Part shown: positions 26,452 to 36,583 of the stretch, piece by piece
Layout of the letters: the number at the start of each line of letters is the position of its first letter
How positions within the stretch are numbered: the first letter of the stretch is position 1
DNA from: Bradyrhizobium sediminis
Lineage (GTDB): Bacteria; Pseudomonadota; Alphaproteobacteria; Rhizobiales; Xanthobacteraceae
Assembly: GCF_018736085.1 (NCBI RefSeq)
Contig: NZ_CP076134.1
Coordinates: 1,250,501-1,314,500 of the forward strand
Direction of reading: 5' to 3'
DNA: 64,000 nt
Translations under genes and position numbers: made by a program
The notes under the pieces: generated by a model
Databases searched by the model: none
The model's input: only the letters and a program-made list of their open reading frames with translations
Told to the model about the DNA's origin: nothing

Positions 26452-29028
26452 ATGCCCGACCAAACGCCATCGCCCGCCCCGGTTCCCGGCCTCAGCGAGG
26501 CGGATGCCCAGATCAGACTGAAGACCGAAGGCTATAACGAGCTGCCGAGGCCGGACCGGCGCACGCCGCTGCGCATCCTGCTTGAGGTGGTGCGCGAGCC
26601 CATGCTGGCGCTGCTGCTCGGCGGCGGCGCGATCTATCTGCTGCTGGGCGACCTGAAGGAAGCCGTTATCCTTGCCGTCCTTGCGACGCTTTCAGTGGCG
26701 ATCACGGTGATCCAGGAAACCCGCACCGAGCGCGTGCTGGAGGCGCTGCGCGACCTCACCAGTCCGCGCGCGCTGGTCATCCGCGACGGCGTGCGCAAAA
26801 GGATCACCGGCCGCGAAGTCGTGCGCGGCGACGTCCTCGTGCTGGCCGAAGGCGACCGGGTGCCCGCCGACGCCGTGATTCTCGAATGCCGCGACCTGCA
26901 GACCGATGAATCGCTGCTGACGGGGGAATCGGTCCCGGTGCGCAAGACCACGCGTGCCGGCGCCGTCCATTCGGATCGCCGGCGGCCCGGCGGCGATGAT
27001 CTTCCATACGTGTTCTCCGGTTCGCTCGTGGTGCGCGGGACCGGAATGGGCGAAGTGGTGGCGACCGGCATCCGCAGCGAGATCGGCAAGATCGGTCATT
27101 CGCTCTCGACGCTGGAGACCGAACCGCCGCGGCTGCAGGCGCAGACCCGGCGCCTGGTGCGCGTTTTCGCCATGTTCGGAGCTGCGGTCAGCATTCTGGC
27201 GGTGCTGCTCTATGGCACCATGCGCGGCGGCTGGCTGGATGCGGTGCTGGCGGGCATCGCGCTTGGCATGTCGATGCTGCCGGAAGAGTTTCCGGTCGTG
27301 CTCGCCGTGTTCATGGCGATGGGCGCGTGGCGGATCTCGCAGGCGAGGGTGCTGACCCGGCGGGCCGCCGCCATCGAAACCCTCGGCTCTGCCACGGTGC
27401 TTTGCACGGACAAGACCGGGACCTTGACCGAGAATCAGATGACCATCGCCGAATTGCGGCTCCGCAACGACGAGACCTTCCGTCCGAGGGAGACACCAGG
27501 CGCAGCCATGCCGGAGCGCTTCCATGCCCTGGCCGAATGCGGAATCCTTGCCAGCGCGCGCGATGCGTTCGATCCGATGGACAAGGCGTTCCATCTGCTC
27601 GGCGGCGAGCGGCTGGCCGGCACCGAACATCTGCATGATCCCCAGTGGAAGCTGATGCACACCTATGGGCTGCGCCCCGGGCTGCTGGCGATGTCGCGGG
27701 TCTGGCAATCATCCGAGGACAGCCAGCCATTCGTCGTCGCGGCCAAGGGCGCGCCGGAAGCGATCGCCGAGCTTTGCCGCCTCGGCCCCGCCGAGCTTGC
27801 CGCAGTGAAGCGCTCAGGGGACGCGATGGCGGCCGAAGGCCTGCGCGTCCTGGGTGTCGCCCGCGCCACCTTCGCAGGCCACACATGGCCTGCCTCGCAG
27901 CACGAATTTGCATTCGAGTTCGCAGGCCTGGTCGGCCTTGCCGATCCGCTGCGGCAGAGCGTGCCCGCCGCCGTCGCCGAGTGCCGCTCCGCCGGCATCA
28001 GGGTGGTGATGATCACTGGCGACTACCCGGCGACGGCCAGGGCCATCGCCCGGCAGGCGGGTCTGGACACTCACGATCTCATGACCGGAGAAGAACTCGA
28101 AGCGCTCAGTGAAGCAGAACTGGCGCAGCGCGTACGGACGGCAACGGTATTCGCGCGGATCATGCCCGAGCAGAAGCTGCGCATCGTCGAAGCGCTCAAG
28201 GCCAATCGCGAAATCGTCGCCATGACCGGTGACGGCGTCAACGACGCGCCGTCGCTGAAGGCGGCGCATATCGGAATTGCGATGGGCGGCCGCGGCACCG
28301 ACGTGGCGCGCGAGGCGTCCTCGATCGTGCTGCTCGACGATGACTTCGGCTCGATCGTGCGGGCGGTCCGGCTCGGCCGCCGCATCTACGACAATCTCCT
28401 CAAGGCGATGGGGTTCATCTTCGCCGTGCACGTGCCGATCGCGGGACTGGCGCTGCTGCCGCTGTTGTTCGGCCTGCCGATCATATTCGGGCCGATTCAC
28501 ATCGCGTTTCTCGAGATGATCATCGACCCCGTATGTTCGCTGGTGTTCGAGGCCGAAACGGAAGAGGACGACGTCATGCGCCGTCCGCCGCGGCCACCCG
28601 AGCAGCCGCTGTTCTCGGCCAACCTGATCGGGTGGAGCCTGGTGCAGGGAACGCTCGCGTTTGCGCTTGTCGCCGTCATCTACCTGGTTGCGATCGATCG
28701 CGGCGTGCCGGAAGCGGAGGTGCGGGCGCTGACGTTCTTCTCGCTGGTGCTGGCCATTGTCAGCCTGATCTTCGTCAACCGATCCTTCTCGGCGTCGCTG
28801 ATCACGGCGCTGCGGCGGCCGAACGCCGCGCTGGCATGGGTGCTGCTGGTGGTGCCCGTGATGCTGGGCGTGACGTTGCTTGTCCCATCCGTCAGCGCGC
28901 TGTTCCGTTTCGGACCCTTGCACCTCGACGATCTCGCCTTGACGCTGGGGGCAGGCATTGTAGTGCTTGTTGCCCTGGAAGCCCTGAAGTCCATTTCCCG
29001 CGGTCGGCTCAGTTTCACGTTGCGGTGA
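26452..29028 (+). CDS. P-type cation-translocating ATPase (P2-like)
   Basis: 858 residues. Order of domains: N-terminal cation-ATPase domain (1-65), TM1-2, actuator with TDESLLTGES (near 160), TM3-4 with the PEEFPV ion-site sequence (near 282), phosphorylation site DKTGTLT (near 320), nucleotide domain, hinge GDGVNDAP (near 595), and TM5-10 at the C-terminus. The layout is that of calcium-type P2 ATPases, but PEEFP and FLEMIIDP in TM4/TM6 differ from classical calcium pumps, so the ion is uncertain. The next gene starts 2 bp after its stop. Confidence 0.9.
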   Translation: MPDQTPSPAPVPGLSEADAQIRLKTEGYNELPRPDRRTPLRILLEVVREPMLALLLGGGAIYLLLGDLKEAVILAVLATLSVAITVIQETRTERVLEALRDLTSPRALVIRDGVRKRITGREVVRGDVLVLAEGDRVPADAVILECRDLQTDESLLTGESVPVRKTTRAGAVHSDRRRPGGDDLPYVFSGSLVVRGTGMGEVVATGIRSEIGKIGHSLSTLETEPPRLQAQTRRLVRVFAMFGAAVSILAVLLYGTMRGGWLDAVLAGIALGMSMLPEEFPVVLAVFMAMGAWRISQARVLTRRAAAIETLGSATVLCTDKTGTLTENQMTIAELRLRNDETFRPRETPGAAMPERFHALAECGILASARDAFDPMDKAFHLLGGERLAGTEHLHDPQWKLMHTYGLRPGLLAMSRVWQSSEDSQPFVVAAKGAPEAIAELCRLGPAELAAVKRSGDAMAAEGLRVLGVARATFAGHTWPASQHEFAFEFAGLVGLADPLRQSVPAAVAECRSAGIRVVMITGDYPATARAIARQAGLDTHDLMTGEELEALSEAELAQRVRTATVFARIMPEQKLRIVEALKANREIVAMTGDGVNDAPSLKAAHIGIAMGGRGTDVAREASSIVLLDDDFGSIVRAVRLGRRIYDNLLKAMGFIFAVHVPIAGLALLPLLFGLPIIFGPIHIAFLEMIIDPVCSLVFEAETEEDDVMRRPPRPPEQPLFSANLIGWSLVQGTLAFALVAVIYLVAIDRGVPEAEVRALTFFSLVLAIVSLIFVNRSFSASLITALRRPNAALAWVLLVVPVMLGVTLLVPSVSALFRFGPLHLDDLALTLGAGIVVLVALEALKSISRGRLSFTLR

Positions 29029-29030
29029 CC

Positions 29031-29633
29031 ATGACAACCGGAAACACAAACGATTCGATCGAGCTGCGTGTCGACGAGATCGCGCAGCTCTTCGATACCC
29101 TGGACCCGTTTCCGTTTCGGGAGCGTGACCTCGACCGCGAGGCGGAGGAATTCATCGTCGGCTGGGCGCGCGAACTGCCGGTCGACCAGCCCATCCGAAT
29201 TGTCGTCCATTTCCCGGAAAGCGACCTTCAGCGCAAGGCGGCGCAGGATTTGGCCGAAGCCTTCCGCAGGTATTTTTCCTACAGGTCGACCGTCCAGCAG
29301 CGCGACCTGACCGAACTGTTCCGGATCGGCCGTCGTTCGCTCGGCATCGGCGTGATCGTGCTGATCGCGTGCTTTGCCGTCGCTCACCTCGCAAGCGGGT
29401 TTGTCGAGAGGCCGCTCAGCCGCATGATCGAGGAGAGTTTCCTGATCCTGGGCTGGGTCGCGAACTGGCGCCCGCTCGAAATCTTCCTGTACGACTGGTG
29501 GCCGATCGCTCGACGCCGCGATCTGTATCGCCGTCTTTCCGGCGCGGTTGTCGAGGCCCGGCCGTTCCCGGCAAGCCAATCGGGTGCGGATGCTGCCGGC
29601 AAATTGGCACCGGGCGTGCTTCCGTCACACTAG
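29031..29633 (+). CDS. uncharacterised protein with a single membrane segment
   Basis: 200 residues. An acidic N-terminal domain with FPFRERDLDREAEEFIVGWA, then RIVVHFPESDLQ and a helical stretch, a membrane segment near 110-128, and a basic C-terminal tail. The N-terminal part resembles small uncharacterised cytosolic domains found near ion ATPases, without a known role. It begins 2 bp after the P-type ATPase and may modulate that pump. Confidence 0.7.
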   Translation: MTTGNTNDSIELRVDEIAQLFDTLDPFPFRERDLDREAEEFIVGWARELPVDQPIRIVVHFPESDLQRKAAQDLAEAFRRYFSYRSTVQQRDLTELFRIGRRSLGIGVIVLIACFAVAHLASGFVERPLSRMIEESFLILGWVANWRPLEIFLYDWWPIARRRDLYRRLSGAVVEARPFPASQSGADAAGKLAPGVLPSH

Positions 29634-29693
29634 CGATGTATCAGGTTGATCCAAATCAACCATATTCCCGTCGTCTCTGGCTATGGAACAGCC

Positions 29694-30269
29694 ATGCAAA
29701 TCTTCAACTCGCCGACGCGCTACGGCGCCGTTGCACAGTCGCTGCACTGGCTTGTGGTGGTGCTGGTGATCCTGGCCTGGGTGCTCGGCGTATCGGACGA
29801 CCTGCTGCCGAAGGGACCGGCGCGGGAGGCGGGGCTTTACATTCATATCACCGCCGGATTGCTGGTGATCGTGTTGACGTTCGTGCGCCTGCTGTGGCGC
29901 ACGGTGGATCCGTCGCCGCCGGCCGAGAGCACCGAATTCGGCGACTGGTCGTTTGCCGGCTGGATGGGCCTCGGAGCCAAACTGGCGCATTTCGGGTTGT
30001 ACGTGCTGCTGGTGGCGGCTCCCCTGGTCGGCATCGCGGTGCAGTTTGCCCGGGGGAATGGCTTGCCGGTGTTCGGGCTGTTCGAGATCGCTTCGCCGTG
30101 GCCCGCCGACCGCGCTTTCGCGCGCGATCTGAAGGGAATTCACGAATTGCTGTCGCATGGGCTGTTGGCATTGGCCGCCCTGCATGCCGCGGCGGCGCTG
30201 GTGCATCATTGGGTGTTCGGAGATCGCACGCTGACCCGGATGCTGCCGGGATCGGATGCCGGCCGATAG
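29694..30269 (+). CDS. cytochrome b561-type membrane protein
   Basis: 191 residues with four transmembrane helices. Histidines suited to haem ligation are in SLHWLV (near 18), YIHITAG (near 51), and the paired LSHGLLALAALHAAAA region (near 155-165). This is the prokaryotic cytochrome b561/YodB family, which carries electrons from quinol, often to periplasmic acceptors or superoxide. ATG 29694 was preferred over 29646, which only adds non-conserved residues. Confidence 0.88.
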   Translation: MQIFNSPTRYGAVAQSLHWLVVVLVILAWVLGVSDDLLPKGPAREAGLYIHITAGLLVIVLTFVRLLWRTVDPSPPAESTEFGDWSFAGWMGLGAKLAHFGLYVLLVAAPLVGIAVQFARGNGLPVFGLFEIASPWPADRAFARDLKGIHELLSHGLLALAALHAAAALVHHWVFGDRTLTRMLPGSDAGR

Positions 30270-30339
30270 GCAGGCGGCTTCCGCGTTCGAGCCCGGTAGT
30301 GGCGTAGACACTCGCCGCGGAATCCTTCAGAAACATGCC

Positions 30340-31392
30340 ATGTTCGAAAGCCGTTCGCTCACCCGCCAAGCCATTTCGAATATCGCGCTGGCTCTGGGCC
30401 TCGTTCTCGGTGCCGTGCTTTGCTATTTGCTCGCAGTGCCGTTTCTTGCCGCGATCGTCTGGTCGGTGACGCTTGCGATCCTGTTTTCGCCGCTCGACGC
30501 GAGAATCGGAAAGAAAATCAGATTTCCCGGTCTGTCCGCGGCCGCGACGGTCGCCATCACGGCGATCATCGTCGTCGTTCCCGGCATCCTGGTGGCCGGT
30601 ACCCTGGTCAACGAGGCGGTGCGCAGCGCGCCCGTCATCAACGGCTTGATAGACGCGCACGGCTGGACGCGTGCGATGGATGCCCATCCACGGCTCGCGC
30701 CGGTGCTGCAGTGGATCAGCGAGCGGCTCGACATTCCCGATCTGCTCCGCACGCTGGCTTCGTGGCTGGCGGGATGGAGCGGATCGGTGGTGCGCACTTC
30801 GTTTTCGGGGTTGGTCAGCCTGTTCCTGACTTTTTACTTCCTGTTCTATCTGCTGCGCGACAGGTCGGAAGCCGTCGCGGTCATCCAGCAGAATTTGCCC
30901 TTGTCGGAAAGCGAGTTCGGAAGGGTAGCCGACCGGGTCGTCGACACCATTTTCGCCACGGTGCTGGGGACGGCGGCCGTGGCCGCGCTGCAGGGCGGGC
31001 TCGGTGGCGCGATGTTCTGGTGGCTGGGATTGCCGGCGCCGGTGTTCTGGGGCGTGCTGATGGGACTGCTCGCCATCGTTCCATTCCTCGGGGCGTTTGT
31101 GATCTGGGCGCCGACGGCGGCAGTCCTCGCGCTCAGCGGCAATTACTCCTCCGCCATCATTCTGGCGGTCTGGGGCACCATCGTCGTCGGCCTGGTCGAC
31201 AATGTCGTCTACCCGATACTGGTCGGCAACAAACTCAAGATGCACACCGTGCTTTCGTTCATCGCCGTGGTCGGCGGCCTGATGCTGCTGGGCGCGCCCG
31301 GCGTCGTGCTGGGCCCTCTCATCGTCGCCGTCTCCCTGACGTTGATCGAGATCTGGCGGCAGCGAGCCGCGGATCGCGTCGAGGCGGCTTAG
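30340..31392 (+). CDS. AI-2E/PerM-family membrane transporter
   Basis: 350 residues from ATG 30340. Seven to eight membrane segments with the PerM/AI-2E pattern, including FLTFYFLFYLLRDR in the middle and the GPLIVA segment near the end. Members are proposed exporters of autoinducer-2 or Na+/H+ antiporters; the substrate is not clear here. It is on the same strand as the b561 gene, 70 bp downstream. Confidence 0.85.
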   Translation: MFESRSLTRQAISNIALALGLVLGAVLCYLLAVPFLAAIVWSVTLAILFSPLDARIGKKIRFPGLSAAATVAITAIIVVVPGILVAGTLVNEAVRSAPVINGLIDAHGWTRAMDAHPRLAPVLQWISERLDIPDLLRTLASWLAGWSGSVVRTSFSGLVSLFLTFYFLFYLLRDRSEAVAVIQQNLPLSESEFGRVADRVVDTIFATVLGTAAVAALQGGLGGAMFWWLGLPAPVFWGVLMGLLAIVPFLGAFVIWAPTAAVLALSGNYSSAIILAVWGTIVVGLVDNVVYPILVGNKLKMHTVLSFIAVVGGLMLLGAPGVVLGPLIVAVSLTLIEIWRQRAADRVEAA

Positions 31393-31411
31393 CGCGCAGG
31401 AAGCCCCGAGC

Positions 31412-32917
31412 TTACCGGATCGAGCCGCCGAGGTTGTCGATGTCGGGCGAGGGGCGGGCGGGGAACAGCCGCGCGGTCGACGAGTTGGTGTAATTGCGTT
31501 TGCATTTCGGCTCGTCGGCCTCGTCGGAGCCGTCGCGCTTTCTGGCGAAGACGTCGTCCAGGCGGTTGACGATCAGGCTTGCGTGATCGCGCTCCAGCGT
31601 ATCGGGGTTCTTGTCGGGGTTCTTGCGTCCCGATCCGGAGCGAAAGGCGCCGTTGACGATCTTGCCTGTCATCTCGTAGTCGCAGCCGGCCTTCCAGTCG
31701 CCCTGGTCCCATTTCCAGCCCTCGGCCTTCAGGCCGCCGTCCTTTGTCGCGGTCACTTTCAGGATCGCGTTGTAGCCGAGCCAAATGCCGGCCAAGCCGC
31801 TGCGCTTGTCGTCGAAGCCGTCGAGCAGCGCGATCCGTTCGCGCTGCAGCCGGTCCAGCTTGTCGCGCGCGTCTGACGTGAAATGCATGTAGGACGTTGT
31901 CTTCTCCCAGGCGGGATGCAGGAACTGCGGATACTGGTTGGTCTGCGAACCGACCCAGTTGCGCTGGTCCTCGGTCAGGGCGCGGCGCGTCGCCTCGTCG
32001 AGCCGCGGCAGCAGCGCTTTCCACGCCCGGTTCAGCTTCCGGTCGTTTTCGGCCAAATCAGGATCGGCGCAGATCTCCTCGTCGCTCGCTGTAATCGGCC
32101 GCGTGCAGTCGAAGGTCGGCGCAACGAATGAAGCGTCGGCCTTGTCCGCCGCCGCCACCGCGTCCGGTCTGCCGTCGGCGAAATAGCTCGCGGTGACCTG
32201 CCACATATATTCGCAGCTCGGCCGCTCTTCGTCGAGCCATTGCTGGCCGCCGATCACGCGTAATGTCTCGCCCTGACGCCTCATCTTGATGCCGCCGCCC
32301 TCCGCCTTCGCCGGCTTCGCATCGTCGGGCAGGACGACGCCGGTCAACCAGCCTCCCGGCCCAGGCCTGACTTCAGCCATCGCCTTGCATTCCCGGCGGC
32401 GGTCGCTGCCGGTGCCGTAAACCGCGCTGGTGTCGATCGCCAGCCGATAGCCGCCGTCGGCCGGGGTCACGGTCACGCTGCCGAAGGCATTGACCCATCG
32501 CCCGGCGACGCCGGGGCGGCCAAAACCTTGCGCTACGCCTTCGAGCGTGGTGGCGCGCCGGCGCAGCGTCGCCACGAACGCCTCCCGAAAATCGTCATCG
32601 GGTTGTGTCATCGATTCCGCCGCATTCAGCATGATTTCATTGAACCATGCCTGGTCGCGCTTCAACAGCGGCCGGATCGTCGCCGGCGCCTTGGCGAGCG
32701 CAACCTGCAGCGCCTTCTCGATTCGAGCGGTCAGCGCGTCCAGATCCATTTCCGTGCAGGCGGCGGACGAGGCCGCCGCGCCGGCGCCGCCGCACAGTCC
32801 GAGCAGGGTCGGCCCGTGACTTGAGGCGCGCAGATATTCGTCCATGGCGTTGGCGGAAACGGGTACCAGACATGCGGCGGCGACGGCCAGTGCCGAGAGA
32901 CGGCGTGAAGCGGACAT
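31412..32917 (-). CDS. secreted LprI-like (DUF1311) protein
   Basis: 501 residues. Signal peptide (1-24, cleavage after SANA). The middle contains a DUF1311/LprI segment: CTRPITASDEEICADPDLAE (near 275) with the family's cysteine pair, then a helical stretch to about 360. The flanking halves are beta-rich and unassigned. In mycobacteria LprI inhibits lysozyme; whether that applies here is unknown. It is convergent with the AI-2E gene. Confidence 0.75.
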   Translation of the reverse strand: MSASRRLSALAVAAACLVPVSANAMDEYLRASSHGPTLLGLCGGAGAAASSAACTEMDLDALTARIEKALQVALAKAPATIRPLLKRDQAWFNEIMLNAAESMTQPDDDFREAFVATLRRRATTLEGVAQGFGRPGVAGRWVNAFGSVTVTPADGGYRLAIDTSAVYGTGSDRRRECKAMAEVRPGPGGWLTGVVLPDDAKPAKAEGGGIKMRRQGETLRVIGGQQWLDEERPSCEYMWQVTASYFADGRPDAVAAADKADASFVAPTFDCTRPITASDEEICADPDLAENDRKLNRAWKALLPRLDEATRRALTEDQRNWVGSQTNQYPQFLHPAWEKTTSYMHFTSDARDKLDRLQRERIALLDGFDDKRSGLAGIWLGYNAILKVTATKDGGLKAEGWKWDQGDWKAGCDYEMTGKIVNGAFRSGSGRKNPDKNPDTLERDHASLIVNRLDDVFARKRDGSDEADEPKCKRNYTNSSTARLFPARPSPDIDNLGGSIR

Positions 32918-33185
32918 GGATGTCAGGCCCTCGAAGGCGGGCGGAATGCCGCTCCCGCGCTTTAAGTCGCACCGTTTGCGGTCGAGGTTCAGGCCGATCT
33001 CCGCGGACGGGCCTCAAACAGGCCGATCTGGCGTCTCGCTTTCAAACAATGTTCTACGGCTGATTTCCACGCTGCAATCCCGGCGTCCTGACGCAAGTGC
33101 AAAGCGCGGATTACTGGTATAGTAAGCACAAAAGCGCCGATGTCGTCTGTCGTCGACGTCAAAAAGACATGGACCGGAGCGGAGC

Positions 33186-34865
33186 ATGACCGAGGAAACC
33201 AAGTCACACTACGAGGTCATCGTCGTTGGCGCGGGTGTGGCCGGGATCTATCAGATCAAGCGGCTCGCCGACCTCGGGGTGGATGCCCTGGTGCTCGACG
33301 GAGCCTCCGACCTCGGCGGCACTTGGTACTGGAACCGCTACCCGGGCGCCCGGTTCGACTCCGAGAGCTACACCTACGGCTATTCGTTCTCCAGGGAAGT
33401 GCTCGACGAGTGGCACTGGAAGGAACGGTTTTCGAGCCAGCCGGAGAACCTGCGCTATCTCAACTTCGTCGCCGACAAGTTCGGCTTGCGCAAATACATG
33501 CAGTTCAACTGCAAGGTCGAGGCGGCGCATTTCGACGAGGCGCGCGACCTGTGGCGACTCCGGATCAGCGACGGCCGCGAGCTGACCTGCCGCTTCGTCA
33601 TCATGGCGGTCGGGCTGCTCTCGGCGCCGACGCTGCCGCGGATTGAAGGCATGGACCGCTTCAAGGGCCGCTCGTTCCACACCTTCTACTGGCCGCACCA
33701 GCCGGTCGAGATGGCCGGCAAGAAGGTCGCCATCATCGGCACCGGCGCCACCGCCATCCAGATCATCGGCGAGATCGCCGACAAGGTCGGCGAACTGACG
33801 GTGTTTCAGCGCCGGCCGAACTGGAGCGCGCCGCTCAACAACTCGCCGATTTCGGACGCGGAGATGACCGACATCCGCTCGCGCTACGACGAAATCTGGG
33901 CGACCTGCGCCCGCACCCCCGGCGGCTTCGAGCATGAGCCTGATCGCCGCGGTTTCTACGAGGTGACGCGCGAGGAACGGCTGAAGCTGTGGGACCGGCT
34001 CTACGACGAGCCCGGTTTCGGAATCTGGCTGAGCAATTTCCGCGAGATCTTTACCGACGAGGCGGCCAATGCGGAGTTCTCCGCCTACATTGCCGACCGG
34101 ATCCGCCGCCGCGTCAGGGATCCCGTGGTCGCGGAGAAGCTGATCCCCAGGGATCACGGCTTCGGCGTGCAGCGGGTGCCGCTGGAGACCAATTATTTCG
34201 AGGCCTATAACCGCAGCAACGTGCACCTCGTCGATATCAGCGAGACGCCGATCGAGCGGATCACCGAGACCGGCCTGCGCACCAGCGCGCGCGACTACGA
34301 CTTCGACATCATCGTCTATTCCACCGGCTTCGACGCCATCACCGGCGCGTTCGACCACATCGACATCAGCGGGGTCGGCGGCGAGAAATTGTTCGACAAG
34401 TGGAAGGACGGCCCGTCGACCTTCCTCGGCATGCTGGTTCACGGCTTCCCGAATCTGTTGATGCCGACCGGGCCGCAGAGCGGCTCGGCGTCGACGAACT
34501 TTCCGCGCGGCATCGAAACCGGCGTCAACTGGTGCACCGCTCTGCTCCAGCACATGTGGGACCGCGGCTATGCGCGCGCCGATGCGACGGCCGCGGCCGA
34601 AGCGCGCTGGACCGCCCACGTCACCAAGATGTATTCGATCATGCTGATGCGAAAGGCCAAGTCCTGGTTCACCGGCTACAACTCCAACGTCCCCGGCCAC
34701 GAGCAGGGCAAGGTCCGCTACTTCGTCTACAATGGCGGCGCGCCGAAATATGTCGCCGCCATCAGCGAGGTCGCCGCCATGGGCTATGAGGGGATCGTCC
34801 TCACCCCGGAGATACGGCCCTCGGTCAGGCCGCTGGCCGCGAGCGTCGATGCCAAGGCGGGCTGA
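33186..34865 (+). CDS. Baeyer-Villiger-type flavin monooxygenase
   Basis: 559 residues. Two dinucleotide folds: GAGVAG (near 16) for FAD and GTGATA (near 185) for NADPH. Between them is the Baeyer-Villiger signature FKGRSFHTFYWP (about 160-171), and DLGGTWYWNRYPGARFD (near 42-58) is also typical. The enzyme should insert oxygen next to a carbonyl, as in cyclohexanone or steroid monooxygenases. Substrate unknown. Single gene, convergent with the gamma-glutamyltransferase. Confidence 0.92.
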   Translation: MTEETKSHYEVIVVGAGVAGIYQIKRLADLGVDALVLDGASDLGGTWYWNRYPGARFDSESYTYGYSFSREVLDEWHWKERFSSQPENLRYLNFVADKFGLRKYMQFNCKVEAAHFDEARDLWRLRISDGRELTCRFVIMAVGLLSAPTLPRIEGMDRFKGRSFHTFYWPHQPVEMAGKKVAIIGTGATAIQIIGEIADKVGELTVFQRRPNWSAPLNNSPISDAEMTDIRSRYDEIWATCARTPGGFEHEPDRRGFYEVTREERLKLWDRLYDEPGFGIWLSNFREIFTDEAANAEFSAYIADRIRRRVRDPVVAEKLIPRDHGFGVQRVPLETNYFEAYNRSNVHLVDISETPIERITETGLRTSARDYDFDIIVYSTGFDAITGAFDHIDISGVGGEKLFDKWKDGPSTFLGMLVHGFPNLLMPTGPQSGSASTNFPRGIETGVNWCTALLQHMWDRGYARADATAAAEARWTAHVTKMYSIMLMRKAKSWFTGYNSNVPGHEQGKVRYFVYNGGAPKYVAAISEVAAMGYEGIVLTPEIRPSVRPLAASVDAKAG

Positions 34866-34891
34866 TACGTTCGCCGATCAGACCGCTTCAT

Positions 34892-36484
34892 CTATCCCTC
34901 CGCCACCGCGTCGCCCCAGGGCTGCGCGATTTCGGTGGCGCCTGAGTTGGTCTCGCCGTTGCGCAGTACCACGCTCGGGCAGGCGAACTTCATCGGGAAC
35001 GTCTGCACCCGCGCCTCTTCGTAGTCGAAGCGTCCGCGCAAGGTTTCCCGCACCTGCGCCGGCAGGCGAACGTCGCCGATCACGACCGCGCCTTCGCTGG
35101 CATCGATGCGCGGGGTGTGGATCGCCGATTCCAGGTCCATGCCGTAATCCATCACGAACGACAGCAATTGCGTCACCGCCGGCAGGATGCGTCGTCCACC
35201 CGAAGCGCCGACCGCGAGCCGCCGGCCGTCGGCGGCCTCCGCCAGTACCGGCGTGTAATTGGTCAGGCAGCGCTTGCCCGGCTCGAGCGAGTTCGGCTGG
35301 CCCGGCGTCGGATCGAACCACATGATGCCGTTGTTCATGGTGATGCCGCTCTGCGGCGTCACGAATTTCGAGCCGAAGGTCGACAGCAGGGTTTGCGTCA
35401 CCGCCGCCATGTTGCCGTCGCGGTCGACGATCGAAAAATGCGTGGTGCAGCTGGGGGCCAGATGCTCGGCGCCGAGCGCGCGGCGGCCGTCGGCGTCGCC
35501 CATGTCCTGCAGGCGTTCGCGATAAGCCGATTGCAGCGCCAGCGCATATTCGGTGTAGGCGGCCGCATCCGGCCCATTGCGCCCGGGTTTCAGGTTCTGC
35601 TGCAGCAGGCGCAGCGTATGCGCCAGCGTCGGGCCGCAGGTCAGCTCCGGCGTCGCGTAGACGTTGCCGCCGCGATAGGGAATGGCCAGCGCTTCGCGCC
35701 CGTAAGCGCGGAACGCAGCGAGGTCTGCGGCCGACAACGAGCCGCCGGCGGCCTGCACGTCGGTTGCGATGCTGCGTGCGAGGTCGCCCTGGTAGAAATC
35801 GCGCGGGCCTTCGGCGGCGAGGTAGGACAGCGTCGCTTTCAGCCGGTCCTGCGGCAGCCGCACGGTCGACTTGATGCCCCATTGCGCGTTCGGCGGCAGG
35901 CCGTCCTTGAGATAAGCGGCGGCGCTGGCGGGGTAGCGGCGCAGGTCGGCAGCGGTGCTCGCAATCATCAGCGTGGTCCACCAGTCCACCGAGAGGCCCT
36001 TGCCGGCGAGATCGACGCTCGGCGCCAGCAGGTCCTGCCACGGCATCCTGGCGTGGCGGCGATGCGCCTCCTCCATGCCGGCGACCACGCCGGGCACGGC
36101 GATCGAGCCGGGGCCGTGCAGGTTGCGGTCGTCCGTGACCCGCGGCCAGGGGAAGATGTCGGAGGCGGCACCTTCGCCGGTCAGCGGATAGTCCGCAGGG
36201 TTGAGGCTGTTCGGCGCGCGCATGCCGTAGTCGATCACCTCATAGCGGTTGTCGCGGGCGCGGTAGAGCACCATCACCCCGCCGCCGCCGACGCCGCTCA
36301 TCCAGGGCTCCAGCACCCCGAGCGCGAACGTGGTGGCGATCACGGCGTCGACGCAGTCGCCGCCATCAGCCAGCACCGCGGCGCCGATCTCGGCGGCCTT
36401 GCGCGACTGCGCGGCGACGATGCCGCCTTTGGAGGATATGGCGGGTTTGCGGATCTGCTGGGCGTTGGAGAACTGGTCGCTCAT
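34892..36484 (-). CDS. ggt: gamma-glutamyltransferase family protein
   Basis: 530 residues from the ATG at 36484. The catalytic threonine that appears after self-cleavage is in the CTTHFSIVD segment near residue 348. ASGGRRI near 440 and MSGVGGGG near 63 are family motifs. No signal peptide is visible, which suggests a cytoplasmic enzyme, unlike the periplasmic glutathione-degrading type. Divergent from the enoyl-CoA hydratase gene with 99 bp between. Confidence 0.9.
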   Translation of the reverse strand: MSDQFSNAQQIRKPAISSKGGIVAAQSRKAAEIGAAVLADGGDCVDAVIATTFALGVLEPWMSGVGGGGVMVLYRARDNRYEVIDYGMRAPNSLNPADYPLTGEGAASDIFPWPRVTDDRNLHGPGSIAVPGVVAGMEEAHRRHARMPWQDLLAPSVDLAGKGLSVDWWTTLMIASTAADLRRYPASAAAYLKDGLPPNAQWGIKSTVRLPQDRLKATLSYLAAEGPRDFYQGDLARSIATDVQAAGGSLSAADLAAFRAYGREALAIPYRGGNVYATPELTCGPTLAHTLRLLQQNLKPGRNGPDAAAYTEYALALQSAYRERLQDMGDADGRRALGAEHLAPSCTTHFSIVDRDGNMAAVTQTLLSTFGSKFVTPQSGITMNNGIMWFDPTPGQPNSLEPGKRCLTNYTPVLAEAADGRRLAVGASGGRRILPAVTQLLSFVMDYGMDLESAIHTPRIDASEGAVVIGDVRLPAQVRETLRGRFDYEEARVQTFPMKFACPSVVLRNGETNSGATEIAQPWGDAVAEG

Positions 36485-36583
36485 GGTGTCGCCTTGTTGT
36501 TCTTGACCTTGCGCCGAGTTGGCGAAGTGCTGCCAACAATGCCACATTGCCAACGATCGAGACAAACGCGAAGGAGAGCAAGC

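Noticed and set aside
35117..36583. N-terminal extension of the enoyl-CoA hydratase frame
   Set aside because: It runs antisense through the gamma-glutamyltransferase gene; the hydratase starts at 36584 with its own ribosome site.
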